The notes under the pieces: model-generated | Database searches by the model: none | What the model saw: only the letters and a program-made list of their open reading frames with translations | What the model was told of the DNA's origin: nothing | Made by a program: the position numbers and the translations under genes | Shown: piece by piece, positions 45,084 to 53,037 of the stretch | How the letters are laid out: every line of letters starts with the position of its first letter | How positions within the stretch are numbered: position 1 is the stretch's first letter | Assembly (NCBI RefSeq): GCF_030817535.1 | Contig: NZ_JAUSZL010000002.1 | Span: 7,254,001-7,318,000 of the forward strand | Origin: Streptomyces sp. V3I8 | GTDB taxonomy: Bacteria > Actinomycetota > Actinomycetes > Streptomycetales > Streptomycetaceae | DNA length: 64,000 bases | Reading direction: 5' to 3'

Positions 45084-45212
45084 AGCGCACTCCGGGGTCG
45101 GTGAAAGTCCGAACCGGCGGTTACAGTCCGCGACCCGGTCGCTTCCAGCGGCCGGTTGACCAGGTGAAATTCCTGGACCGACGGTTAAAGTCCGGATGGG
45201 AGGCAGTGCGCG
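45084..45212 (+). ncRNA. FMN riboswitch
   Basis: All conserved blocks of the RFN element are present: GGGGTCGGTGAAAGTCCGAA, then CCGGCGGTTACAGTCCGCGA, then GACCGACGGTTAAAGTCCGG and GATGGGAGGCAGTGCGC. The closing helix pairs GCGCAC (45085-45090) with GTGCGC (45206-45211). It controls ribE-ribM-ribBA-ribH in response to FMN. The region between it and the ribE start (about 150 bases) contains the expression platform. Confidence 0.97.
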
Positions 45213-45247
45213 GCGGGCGGGCATTCGTGCGCGTCGCCGTCTGTTTC

Positions 45248-45268
45248 GACGTGTCCCGAGGACACGTC
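45248..45268 (+). promoter_or_regulatory. Expression-platform hairpin of the FMN riboswitch
   Basis: A perfect 9-bp stem, GACGTGTCC with GGACACGTC, and loop CGA lies 36 bases after the aptamer and 97 bases before ribE. No T-run follows, so control may be translational or by Rho-type termination rather than by an intrinsic terminator. Confidence 0.5.
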
Positions 45269-45364
45269 CCTACGCGGCGTCGCCCCGGTGCACCCGCTCG
45301 TTCACCTCTGTCGTCATCGACAGGCCCCGGAGTCCGTGCCCTATGAGGCAGGAGGACCCGGGAA

Positions 45365-46048
45365 GTGTTCACCGGAATCGTAGAAGAGCTGGGTGAGGTC
45401 ACCGCCGTCGAGAACCTCGGCGACGCCTCCCGTTTCCGGCTCCGTGGCCCCGTGGTCACCGAAGGTGCACGTCACGGGGACTCCATCGCCGTCAACGGCG
45501 TCTGTCTGACCGTCGTCGACCACGAGGACGGCGAGTTCACCGCCGACGTGATGGCGGAGACCCTGAACCGCTCCAGCCTCGGCGCCCTCGCCGTCGGCTC
45601 CCGGGTCAACCTCGAACGGCCCATGGCCGTCGGCGAGCGCCTCGGCGGGCACATCGTGCAGGGCCACGTGGACGGCACGGGCGAGGTCCTCGAGCGCAAG
45701 CCGTCCGAGAACTGGGAGATCGTGAAGATCTCCCTGCCCGCGGACCTCTCGCGCTACGTCGTCGAGAAGGGCTCCATCACCGTCGACGGCATCAGCCTCA
45801 CCGTCGTCGACGCCGGCCCCGACTTCTTCACCGTCAGCCTGATCCCGACGACCCTCGACCTGACCACGCTGGGCCGCAAGCAGCCCGGCGACCCGGTCAA
45901 CCTCGAGGTCGACGTGATCGCCAAGTACGTCGAACGGCTGCTCGGCCCGCGGGGAGAGCAGGCGGCCGCGCTGCCCGGTACCGGCCCCGGCACCGGTACC
46001 GGTACTGACCTCGGCACCGGCCCCGGCATCCAAGGAGCGACACGGTGA
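45365..46048 (+). CDS. ribE: Riboflavin synthase, alpha chain
   Basis: A 227-residue riboflavin synthase that dismutates 6,7-dimethyl-8-ribityllumazine. The two lumazine-binding repeats are visible: [12 protein letters not shown] with [13 protein letters not shown], and [14 protein letters not shown] with [12 protein letters not shown]. The C-terminal tail after residue 200 is a Gly/Thr/Pro run ([10 protein letters not shown]) without known function. The GTG at 45365 follows AGGAGGACC. It is the first gene of the FMN-riboswitch operon and overlaps ribM by GTGA. Confidence 0.96.
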   Translation: MFTGIVEELGEVTAVENLGDASRFRLRGPVVTEGARHGDSIAVNGVCLTVVDHEDGEFTADVMAETLNRSSLGALAVGSRVNLERPMAVGERLGGHIVQGHVDGTGEVLERKPSENWEIVKISLPADLSRYVVEKGSITVDGISLTVVDAGPDFFTVSLIPTTLDLTTLGRKQPGDPVNLEVDVIAKYVERLLGPRGEQAAALPGTGPGTGTGTDLGTGPGIQGATR

Positions 46049-46689
46049 ACTGGCTCAACTCCGAGGCCTTCACGCTCTTCGACCAGCACATCAAGTGGGC
46101 CGACATGATCGGCAACGTGATCGGGCTGATCGGCCTCGCCCTCGGCTGGCGGCGCTCGATATGGACCTGGCCCGTCCAGTTCCTCTCCGGCGCCATCCTC
46201 CTCGCCGCCTTCGCCACCGCCCACCTCTCGGGCAGCGCGGGCAAGCAGCTGGTGGTCATGGCCGTCGCGCTGTGGGGCTACCGGCAGTGGAACCGCGGCA
46301 GGGGCGGCGCGCAGGACGGCTCCATCGCCGTCCGGTTCGCCACCTGGCGCGAGCGCGGCCTGCTGCTCGGCGCCGCGGCCGTGGGCACCGTCGCGGTCGC
46401 GAGCCTGTTCACCGCGTACCCGTCGCTCTCCTGGGACCCCTGGCCCGACGCGTACATCTTCGTCGGCACGGTCGTCGCGATGTACGCCCAGGCCCGCGGC
46501 ATGGTCGAGTTCTGGTTCGCCTGGCTGCTCGTCGACCTGGTGGGCGTGCCGCTGAACTTCGCCAACGGCTTCGCGTTCTCCGGATTCGTCTACATCATCT
46601 ACGGCGCGCTCGTCCTGTGGGGCATGCGCGACTGGTGGCTGCGCTCCCGCAAGGCCGGGCAGCCCTCCCTGGAAGGAGCTCCGGCATGA
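46045..46689 (+). CDS. ribM: Riboflavin permease RibM (PnuC family)
   Basis: A 214-residue membrane protein of the PnuC family with about six or seven helices ([54 protein letters not shown]). In Streptomyces davawensis and Corynebacterium, the PnuC-like protein inside the FMN-riboswitch operon (RibM/PnuX) was shown to take up riboflavin, so this role fits better than nicotinamide riboside uptake. It overlaps both neighbours by 4 bp. Confidence 0.9.
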   Translation: MNWLNSEAFTLFDQHIKWADMIGNVIGLIGLALGWRRSIWTWPVQFLSGAILLAAFATAHLSGSAGKQLVVMAVALWGYRQWNRGRGGAQDGSIAVRFATWRERGLLLGAAAVGTVAVASLFTAYPSLSWDPWPDAYIFVGTVVAMYAQARGMVEFWFAWLLVDLVGVPLNFANGFAFSGFVYIIYGALVLWGMRDWWLRSRKAGQPSLEGAPA

Positions 46690-47984
46690 CGAGCGCACCC
46701 GTCTGGTACAGCACCGGACATGATCAGGACACCTCCGACTTCGCCCTCGACCCGGTGGAGAAGGCCGTCGCGGACATCGCCGCCGGCCGCCCCGTCGTGG
46801 TCGTCGACGACGAGGACCGGGAGAACGAGGGCGACCTCGTCATGGCCGCCGAGAAGGCGACCCCCGAGATCATCGCCTTCATGATGAGCGAGTGCCGCGG
46901 TCTGATCTGCGCGCCCATGGAGGGCGACGAGCTCGACCGCCTCCAGCTGCCGCAGATGGTCGAGAACAACACCGAGTCGATGCGCACCGCCTTCACGGTC
47001 TCCGTCGACGCCGGCCCCGCCTTCGGGGTCACCACGGGCATCTCCGCCACCGACCGCGCCACCACGCTCCGGCTGCTCGCCGGCGGGCGGGCCGGGGCCG
47101 CCGACCTCGTACGGCCCGGCCACATCTTCCCGCTGCGCGCCAAGCCCGGCGGCGTGCTCGTCCGCAACGGCCACACCGAGGCCGCCGTCGACCTCGCCCG
47201 GCTCGCGGGCCTGCGGCCGGCCGGCGCCATCGTCGAGATCGCGGGCGAGGACGGGCGGATGCTGCGCCTGCCCGAGCTGATCCCGTTCGCCCGCAAGCAC
47301 GGACTGACGATCATCTCCATCGAGGACCTGATCGCCTACCGCCGCACCGCCGAGCCCACGGTCCGCCGCGAGGCGAAGACCGAACTGCCCACCGCCTTCG
47401 GTGACTTCACGGCCTACGGCTACCGCTCCACCGTCGACGGCGTCGAGCACGTCGCCCTCGTCCACGGGGAGATCGGCGACGGCGACGACGTCCTGGTGCG
47501 CGTCCACTCCGAGTGCCTCACCGGCGACGTCTTCCACTCGCTGCGCTGCGACTGCGGCCCCCAGCTCGAGACCTCCCTGCAGCGCATCCAGGCCGAGGGC
47601 CGCGGTGTCGTCGTCTACCTCCGCGGCCACGAGGGGCGCGGCATCGGGCTGCTGTCCAAGCTGCGCGCGTACGAACTCCAGGAGCGCGGCCGCGACACCC
47701 TCGACGCCAACCTGGAGCTGGGCCTGCCCGCCGACGCCCGCGACTACGCGGCCGGTGCGCAGATCCTTCAGGACCTCGGTGTCCGCAGCCTGCGGCTGAT
47801 GACCAACAACCCCGACAAGACCGACGCGCTCGTCCGCCACGGCCTCCAGGTCACCGACCGCGAGCCGATGCCCGTGACCGCGGGCGAGCACAACCTCCGG
47901 TACCTGCGCACCAAGCGGGACCGGATGGGGCACGACCTGCCCTGGCTGGACACGCCCACCGTGTCGGCCTGCGGCAACCAGTGA
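46686..47984 (+). CDS. ribBA: Bifunctional DHBP synthase / GTP cyclohydrolase II
   Basis: A 432-residue fusion that makes both riboflavin precursors. The RibB half (about 1-220) has [19 protein letters not shown] and [20 protein letters not shown]. The RibA half starts near residue 228 and contains the zinc-Cys motif [20 protein letters not shown] and the catalytic [10 protein letters not shown]. The ATG at 46686 overlaps the ribM stop. The order ribE-M-BA-H matches S. davawensis; the deaminase/reductase gene ribD is not here. Confidence 0.96.
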   Translation: MTSAPVWYSTGHDQDTSDFALDPVEKAVADIAAGRPVVVVDDEDRENEGDLVMAAEKATPEIIAFMMSECRGLICAPMEGDELDRLQLPQMVENNTESMRTAFTVSVDAGPAFGVTTGISATDRATTLRLLAGGRAGAADLVRPGHIFPLRAKPGGVLVRNGHTEAAVDLARLAGLRPAGAIVEIAGEDGRMLRLPELIPFARKHGLTIISIEDLIAYRRTAEPTVRREAKTELPTAFGDFTAYGYRSTVDGVEHVALVHGEIGDGDDVLVRVHSECLTGDVFHSLRCDCGPQLETSLQRIQAEGRGVVVYLRGHEGRGIGLLSKLRAYELQERGRDTLDANLELGLPADARDYAAGAQILQDLGVRSLRLMTNNPDKTDALVRHGLQVTDREPMPVTAGEHNLRYLRTKRDRMGHDLPWLDTPTVSACGNQ

Positions 47985-48024
47985 CACGGCAACCGGTGAC
48001 GGAACAGCACGAGGAGACACAGAC

Positions 48025-48510
48025 GTGAGCGGCAAAGGCGCACCCGAACTGTCCGTACGCAACTGCGGTGACCTGCGGGTCGCCGTCGTCGCGGCACAGT
48101 GGCACGAGAAGGTCATGGACGGACTCGTCGACGGCGCGCTGCGCGCCCTCGGTGAACTGGGCATCGACGAACCCACCCTCCTGCGGGTCCCCGGCAGCTT
48201 CGAGCTGCCGGTCGTCGCCAAGGTCCTCGCGGGCCGCGGCTACGACGCGGTCGTCGCGCTCGGCGTCGTCATCCGCGGCGGCACCCCGCACTTCGAGTAC
48301 GTGTGCCAGGGCGTCACCCAGGGCCTCACCCAGGTCTCCGTCGACACCGGTGTCCCCATCGGTTTCGGGGTGCTGACCGTCGACACCGAGGAGCAGGCCC
48401 TGGACCGCGCGGGCCTGGAGGGCTCGAACGAGGACAAGGGGCACGAGGCGGTGACGGCGGCCGTGGCGACCGCGGCCACGCTGCGCTCGGTATCCGAACC
48501 CTGGCGCTGA
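48025..48510 (+). CDS. ribH: 6,7-dimethyl-8-ribityllumazine synthase
   Basis: A 161-residue lumazine synthase that condenses the ribityl-aminouracil with DHBP. Signatures are [50 protein letters not shown] (with the catalytic His) and [16 protein letters not shown]. It is the last riboflavin gene of the operon, 40 bases after ribBA, and hisE follows after 34 bases. Confidence 0.97.
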   Translation: MSGKGAPELSVRNCGDLRVAVVAAQWHEKVMDGLVDGALRALGELGIDEPTLLRVPGSFELPVVAKVLAGRGYDAVVALGVVIRGGTPHFEYVCQGVTQGLTQVSVDTGVPIGFGVLTVDTEEQALDRAGLEGSNEDKGHEAVTAAVATAATLRSVSEPWR

Positions 48511-48544
48511 CGTAGGCCCGCGACCGCGTAGGGTGAGGACCACC

Positions 48545-48817
48545 ATGTCCAAGAAGACTTTCGAGGAGCTCTTCACCGAGCTCCAGCACAAGGCAGCCAC
48601 CGGCGACCCCGCCACCTCCCGCACCGCGGAACTGGTCGGCAAGGGGGTCCATGCCATCGGCAAGAAGGTCGTCGAAGAGGCCGCCGAGGTCTGGATGGCC
48701 GCGGAGCACGAGGGCAAGGAGGCAGCCGCCGAGGAGATCTCGCAGCTGCTCTACCACGTCCAGGTGATGATGGTCGCCCGCGGCATCACCCTGGACGACG
48801 TGTACGCCCACCTCTGA
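48545..48817 (+). CDS. hisE: Phosphoribosyl-ATP pyrophosphatase
   Basis: A 90-residue all-alpha NTP-PPase-like enzyme for the second step of histidine biosynthesis. The conserved metal-binding helices are [18 protein letters not shown] and [20 protein letters not shown]. The ATG at 48545 ([10 protein letters not shown]) is preferred over an in-frame ATG four codons upstream. It is paired with hisG, as in many actinobacteria, apart from the main his operon. Confidence 0.95.
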   Translation: MSKKTFEELFTELQHKAATGDPATSRTAELVGKGVHAIGKKVVEEAAEVWMAAEHEGKEAAAEEISQLLYHVQVMMVARGITLDDVYAHL

Positions 48818-48854
48818 GCCGTCGCCCCTCTTGCCGCACCCGCACATACGCATC

Positions 48855-48879
48855 CGCACGCACGCACGCACGCACGCAC
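48855..48879 (+). repeat. Tetranucleotide CGCA tandem repeat between hisE and hisG
   Basis: Six CGCA units plus one base occur in a row, 26 bases before the hisG ATG, in the 88-base hisE-hisG gap. Such tracts can change length by slippage. Confidence 0.9.
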
Positions 48880-48905
48880 CCGCACGAACGAAGGAAGCCG
48901 ACCTC

Positions 48906-49763
48906 ATGCTGCGCATCGCCGTCCCCAACAAGGGTTCCCTGTCAGGTCCCGCGGGGGAGATGCTGCATGAGGCCGGCTACCAGCAGCGCCGGGAGGCCAA
49001 GGAGCTGCGGATCGTCGACCCGGAGAACGAGGTCGAGTTCTTCTACCTCCGCCCCCGCGACATCGCGATCTACGTCTCCTCCGGCCGCCTCGACATCGGC
49101 ATCACCGGCCGTGACCTGCTCATCGACTCCGCGGCCGAGGCCGAGGAGATCCTGCCCCTCGGCTTCGCCCGCTCCACCTTCCGCTTCGCCACCAAGCCCG
49201 GCACCGCCGGCTCCGTCGAGGACCTCGCGGGCAAGACCGTCGCCACCTCGTACGAGGGCATCGTCGCCAAGTACCTGGCCGACCAGGGCGTCGACGCCTC
49301 CGTCGTACACCTCGACGGCGCCGTCGAGACGGCCATCGAGCTCGGCGTCGCCGAGGTCATCGCGGACGTCGTCGAGACCGGCACCTCGCTGCGCAACGCG
49401 GGCCTCGAGGTGTTCGGCGAGCCGATCATGAAGTCCGAGGCCGTCGTCATCCGCCGTACCGGCGCGCCCGCCACCGAGGACGCCGAGCCCAAGGTCCAGC
49501 AGTTCCTGCGCCGTCTGCAGGGCGTCCTCGTGGCGCGGACCTACGTGATGATGGACTACGACTGCCGCGTCGAGCAGCTGGAGAAGGCCGTCGCGCTCAC
49601 CCCGGGCCTGGAGTCGCCGACGGTCTCGCCGCTGCACAACGAGGGCTGGGTCGCCGTGCGCGCCATGGTCCCGTCCAAGGAGGCCCAGCGGATCATGGAC
49701 GACCTGTACGACATCGGCGCCCGGGCCATCCTGACCACGGCCATCCACGCCTGCCGCCTCTGA
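48906..49763 (+). CDS. hisG: ATP phosphoribosyltransferase (long form)
   Basis: A 285-residue first enzyme of histidine synthesis. The start MLRIAVPNKGSLSGPAGEML is typical, followed by RPRDIAIYVSSGRLDIGITG and EVIADVVETGTSLRNAGLEV around the PRPP site. Residues from about 210 on form the ACT-like C-terminal domain that mediates histidine feedback, so no HisZ is needed. The start ATG at 48906 follows AAGGAAG. Confidence 0.97.
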   Translation: MLRIAVPNKGSLSGPAGEMLHEAGYQQRREAKELRIVDPENEVEFFYLRPRDIAIYVSSGRLDIGITGRDLLIDSAAEAEEILPLGFARSTFRFATKPGTAGSVEDLAGKTVATSYEGIVAKYLADQGVDASVVHLDGAVETAIELGVAEVIADVVETGTSLRNAGLEVFGEPIMKSEAVVIRRTGAPATEDAEPKVQQFLRRLQGVLVARTYVMMDYDCRVEQLEKAVALTPGLESPTVSPLHNEGWVAVRAMVPSKEAQRIMDDLYDIGARAILTTAIHACRL

Positions 49764-49785
49764 GCACCGCGAGGAACCGCTTCCC

Positions 49786-50262
49786 ATGTCCGACGCACCA
49801 GAACCGCCCGCCCTCCCCGTGACCTTCCGGCCCGGGCGTACCCGAGCCGTGCTGCTGACCGCCGGCGCCGCGATCTTCGTGGTCATCACCACAGTGGCGC
49901 TGCTGCTCGAGAAGCTCAGCCCCGGGGAGCGGCTCAGCTTCGTCTTCACCGCGGCGCTGCTCTTCGGCGTGCTCGTGCTGCTGGCCCGCCCGAAGGCCGT
50001 CGCCGACGACTCCGGGGTCACCGTCGTCAACATCGTCAGTGCGCGGCGACTGGCCTGGGCGGAGATCCTGCAGGTCAACCTGCGTCCGGGGGACCCCTGG
50101 GTCTTTCTGGACCTCAGCGACGGCACCAGTCTGCCCGTGCTCGGCATCCAGCCGGGCATCGCCAAGCAGCACGCCATCCGCGACGCCCGTGCGCTGCGGG
50201 CCCTCGTCGAGGCCCACTCGCTCGGCGGCCGCGACGGGCGGCACGACGAACATCACGGCTGA
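49786..50262 (+). CDS. Membrane protein with PH-like domain
   Basis: A 158-residue protein with two membrane segments (about 22-40 and 50-66) and a C-terminal bacterial PH-like domain (DDSGVTVVNIVSARRLAWAE, PWVFLDLSDGTSLPVLGI). It is the actinobacterial PH-domain protein usually found next to hisG. No function is known. It is 22 bases downstream of hisG. Confidence 0.85.
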   Translation: MSDAPEPPALPVTFRPGRTRAVLLTAGAAIFVVITTVALLLEKLSPGERLSFVFTAALLFGVLVLLARPKAVADDSGVTVVNIVSARRLAWAEILQVNLRPGDPWVFLDLSDGTSLPVLGIQPGIAKQHAIRDARALRALVEAHSLGGRDGRHDEHHG

Positions 50263-50460
50263 CTCCCGGCCTTCCACCCTGCCGCACGGGCCCGAGTCTT
50301 GATTAATCTGTCGGTGGAGGCGTTTTCGTTGCGCCTTTGCCCTGACTTCCCACCCGGGACCCAGAGGCCCCCTGCTATTCGAGGAGTGACTCCCTCCAGC
50401 GATGGACGGATCGTCCTGTAGTACCTGCGCCGCCCCCTCCCGACCCATCGAGGCGGCGGC
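50263..50460 (+). promoter_or_regulatory. Structured leader of the CNNM/CorC gene pair
   Basis: This 198-base gap contains GGAGTGACTCC (50383-50393), GGAC-GGATC-GTCC (50404-50416), and a stem GCCGCC (50429-50434) with GGCGGC (50452-50457) that covers the ribosome-binding region just before the ATG at 50461. The layout resembles a translational control element. I could not match it to the M-box, manganese or any other known riboswitch. Confidence 0.4.
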
Positions 50461-51861
50461 ATGACCATCCCCCTGCTGCTCCTCGGGGCGGCGTTCCTGT
50501 TGATCCTCGCCAACGGCTTCTTCGTGGCGGCCGAGTTCGGCCTCGTCACGGTGGAACGCCCCGACGCCGAGAAGGCCGCGGCCGAGGGCGACCGACGGGC
50601 CCGTACCGTCGTGAACTCCCTCAAGGAGCTGTCCTTCCAGCTCTCCGGCACCCAGCTCGGCATCACCATCACCTCGCTGGTCGTCGGCATGCTCGCCGAG
50701 CCGGCACTCGCCGAACTGCTGCACGGCCCCTTCACCGCCCTCGGCATCCCCGGGGGCGCCGTGTCCGGTGTCGCCGTGGTCGTCGGCATGCTGCTGGCCT
50801 CGGCCGTGCAGATGGTGATCGGCGAACTCGTGCCCAAGAACTGGGCGGTGTCCAGGCCCCTGCAGGTCGCGCGGTTCGTCGCCGGTCCGCAGCACGTCTT
50901 CTCGACCGTGTTCCGGCCGGTGATCGCCGCCCTGAACTCCGTCGCCAACCGGCTCGTCCGGCTTCTCGGCGTCGAACCCGCCGTGGAGCTGGCCTCCGCC
51001 CGTACGCCGGGCGAGCTGGTCTCCCTGGCCCGGCACTCGGCCCAGGCCGGCACCCTGGAACAGGACACCGCCGACCTGTTCGTCCGCACGCTCTCGCTGG
51101 CCGACCTCACCGCGCAGCACGTCATGACCCCCCGGGTGAAGGTCAGCGCCCTCCAGTCCTCCGCGACCGCCGAGGACGTCGTCAACCTCACCCGCGCCAC
51201 CGGCCTCTCGCGCTTCCCCGTCTACCGGGAGCGGATCGACGAGATCGTCGGCATGGTGCACCTGAAGGACGCCCTCGCGGTGGCCTCGCACGACCGGCTG
51301 CGCACGCCGGTCACCAGGATCGCCCAGACCCCGCTGCTCGTCCCGGAGACACTGCCGGTGCAGCCCCTCCTGGAACGGCTGCGCAACGAGCAGCCCATCG
51401 CCGTCGTGGTCGACGAGTACGGCGGCACGGCCGGTGTCGTCACCCTGGAGGACATCGTCGAGGAACTCGTCGGCGAGGTCCGCGACGAGCACGACGGTCA
51501 GGACGTGCCGGAACTGGCCGCGGCGCCGCCCGAGGACGGCCGCCCCGCCTGGGACGCCGACGGCAGCTGCCGCGTCGACCTCCTCCTGCGCATCGGCCTG
51601 GAGGTCCCCGAGGGTCCGTACGAGACCGTCGCGGGCCTCGTCGCCGACCTGCTCGGACGCATCCCCGCCCCCGGCGACCGGGCCGAGCTGCCCGGCTGGC
51701 GCCTCTCGGTGCGCCAGGTCGGGCACTACCGCGCGGAGCGGGTCCGGCTGGTCAGGACCGCCGGCGCGGGATCCGGCCCGGCGTCCGACCCCGTTCCCGC
51801 CACCGGATCCGTTTCCGCATCCGCGCCCGTGTCCGCCGCCGCGGTGGAGGCCGTCCGATGA
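50461..51861 (+). CDS. CNNM/CorC-family transport protein (DUF21, two CBS, CorC domain)
   Basis: A 466-residue 'hemolysin-like' protein. The DUF21/CNNM membrane domain is at about 1-190 (ILANGFFVAAEFGLVTVE, VIGELVPKNWAV), two CBS domains at about 205-335 (VMTPRVKVSALQ, IAVVVDEYGGTAGVVTLEDI), and a CorC/HlyC C-terminal domain to about 435. Homologues export or regulate Mg2+ and other divalent ions. It overlaps the next gene (ATGA), so the two probably form a unit. Confidence 0.9.
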   Translation: MTIPLLLLGAAFLLILANGFFVAAEFGLVTVERPDAEKAAAEGDRRARTVVNSLKELSFQLSGTQLGITITSLVVGMLAEPALAELLHGPFTALGIPGGAVSGVAVVVGMLLASAVQMVIGELVPKNWAVSRPLQVARFVAGPQHVFSTVFRPVIAALNSVANRLVRLLGVEPAVELASARTPGELVSLARHSAQAGTLEQDTADLFVRTLSLADLTAQHVMTPRVKVSALQSSATAEDVVNLTRATGLSRFPVYRERIDEIVGMVHLKDALAVASHDRLRTPVTRIAQTPLLVPETLPVQPLLERLRNEQPIAVVVDEYGGTAGVVTLEDIVEELVGEVRDEHDGQDVPELAAAPPEDGRPAWDADGSCRVDLLLRIGLEVPEGPYETVAGLVADLLGRIPAPGDRAELPGWRLSVRQVGHYRAERVRLVRTAGAGSGPASDPVPATGSVSASAPVSAAAVEAVR

Positions 51862-52928
51862 GTGTGCTCCAGCTCCTGTTCGCCGGCCTGCTCGTGCTCG
51901 CCAACGGATTCTTCGTCGGCGCCGAGTTCGCCCTGGTCTCCGTCCGGCGCAGCCAGATCGAACCGCTCGGCACGGCACGGGCCCGGCAGGTCATGTACGG
52001 CCTGGAGAACCTGCCGCACATGATGGCCGCCGCGCAGTTCGGCATCACCATGTGCTCGCTGACGCTCGGCGCCGTCGCCGAGCCCACCGTGGCGCACCTC
52101 CTGGAGCCGGTCTTCCACGCCGTGCACCTGCCCGAGGGCATGATCCACCCGCTCGGGTACGTCATAGCCCTCGCCGCGGTCGTCTTCCTGCACCTGGTGG
52201 TCGGCGAGATGCTGCCGAAGAACCTGGCGATGGCCGCCCCCGAGAAGACCGCGCTGTGGCTCAGCCCCGGCCTGGTCGCCTTCGCCCGCCTGTGCAAGCC
52301 GGTCACGATCACCCTCGGCGCCTGTGCCCGGGTCGTCCTGAAGCTCTTCCGCGTCGAGCCCAAGGACGAGGTCGAGGCGGTCTTCACCAGCGAGCAGCTC
52401 AACCGGCTCGTGGAGGACGCCGGCCAGGCCGGTCTCCTGGAGCCGGGGGAGCAGGAACGCCTGGAGGACGCCCTGGAGCTGGGCTCCCGCCCGGTCACGG
52501 ACGTCCTCCTGGACCGGGAGTCCCTGGTCAGCGTGGGCCCCTCGGTCACCCCGGGCCAGGTCGTCGCGCTCACCGCCCGCACCGGGTACTCGCGGTTCCC
52601 GGTGGTCGCGGAGAACGGCGCCTTCATGGGCTACCTGCACGTGAAGGACGTACTCGACCTGGAGGAGTCCGAGCGGGCGGTGCCGCAGCAGGTGTGGCGT
52701 CCCATGACGACCCTCAGCGCCGAGCTGCCCCTGGACGACGCCCTGACCGTGATGCGCCGCGCCGCGACCCATCTGGCCCAGGTCGCCGACGCGGCCGGCC
52801 GGGTCCTGGGGCTGGTGGCCCTGGAGGACGTCCTGGAACTCCTGGTGGGCGAGGTGAAGGACCCGGCCCACCGAAAGCCCCCGCCACCCCGGGCACCAGA
52901 ACCCGCACAACAGGCCCTGGCCGGCTGA
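51858..52928 (+). CDS. CNNM-family membrane protein without CorC domain
   Basis: A 356-residue partner of the previous gene: DUF21 membrane domain (LVLANGFFVGAEFALVSVRR, VVGEMLPKNLAM) and two CBS domains (about 210-335), ending in a Pro-rich tail without the CorC/HlyC domain. The pairing of a full-length and a shorter CNNM protein suggests a heterodimer. No metal specificity can be assigned from sequence. Confidence 0.88.
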   Translation: MSVLQLLFAGLLVLANGFFVGAEFALVSVRRSQIEPLGTARARQVMYGLENLPHMMAAAQFGITMCSLTLGAVAEPTVAHLLEPVFHAVHLPEGMIHPLGYVIALAAVVFLHLVVGEMLPKNLAMAAPEKTALWLSPGLVAFARLCKPVTITLGACARVVLKLFRVEPKDEVEAVFTSEQLNRLVEDAGQAGLLEPGEQERLEDALELGSRPVTDVLLDRESLVSVGPSVTPGQVVALTARTGYSRFPVVAENGAFMGYLHVKDVLDLEESERAVPQQVWRPMTTLSAELPLDDALTVMRRAATHLAQVADAAGRVLGLVALEDVLELLVGEVKDPAHRKPPPPRAPEPAQQALAG

Positions 52929-52936
52929 CACGGCAT

Positions 52937-52983
52937 CCCCGCGCCCCCGCTGCTCAGGGGCGCGGGGAACTGCGCGACAAGCC
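52937..52983. repeat. Dispersed 3'-end palindromic repeat, copy 6 (inverted)
   Basis: AGGGGCGCGGGGAACTGCGC, the reverse complement of the common core, lies with a preceding CCCCGCGCCCC arm after the CNNM pair and before the convergent AAA ATPase gene. The two arms can form a strong hairpin. Confidence 0.85.
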
Positions 52984-53037
52984 ACGACGCACCCGCACCC
53001 GCGAGATGGCCGCCGGCCCCACCCCGGTGGGCGCACC

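Noticed and set aside
45961..46030. Frameshift or misassembly in the Gly/Thr/Pro repeat at the ribE 3' end.
   Set aside because: The frame stays open and ends in a GTGA overlap with ribM; the tail lies after the complete enzyme domains.
46045..46689. Nicotinamide riboside transporter (classic PnuC).
   Set aside because: Its place inside the FMN-riboswitch operon with 4-bp overlaps favours the riboflavin permease RibM.
48855..48879. Regular short repeats that might suggest a CRISPR array.
   Set aside because: Units are four bases with no spacers and no cas genes nearby; it is a simple sequence repeat.
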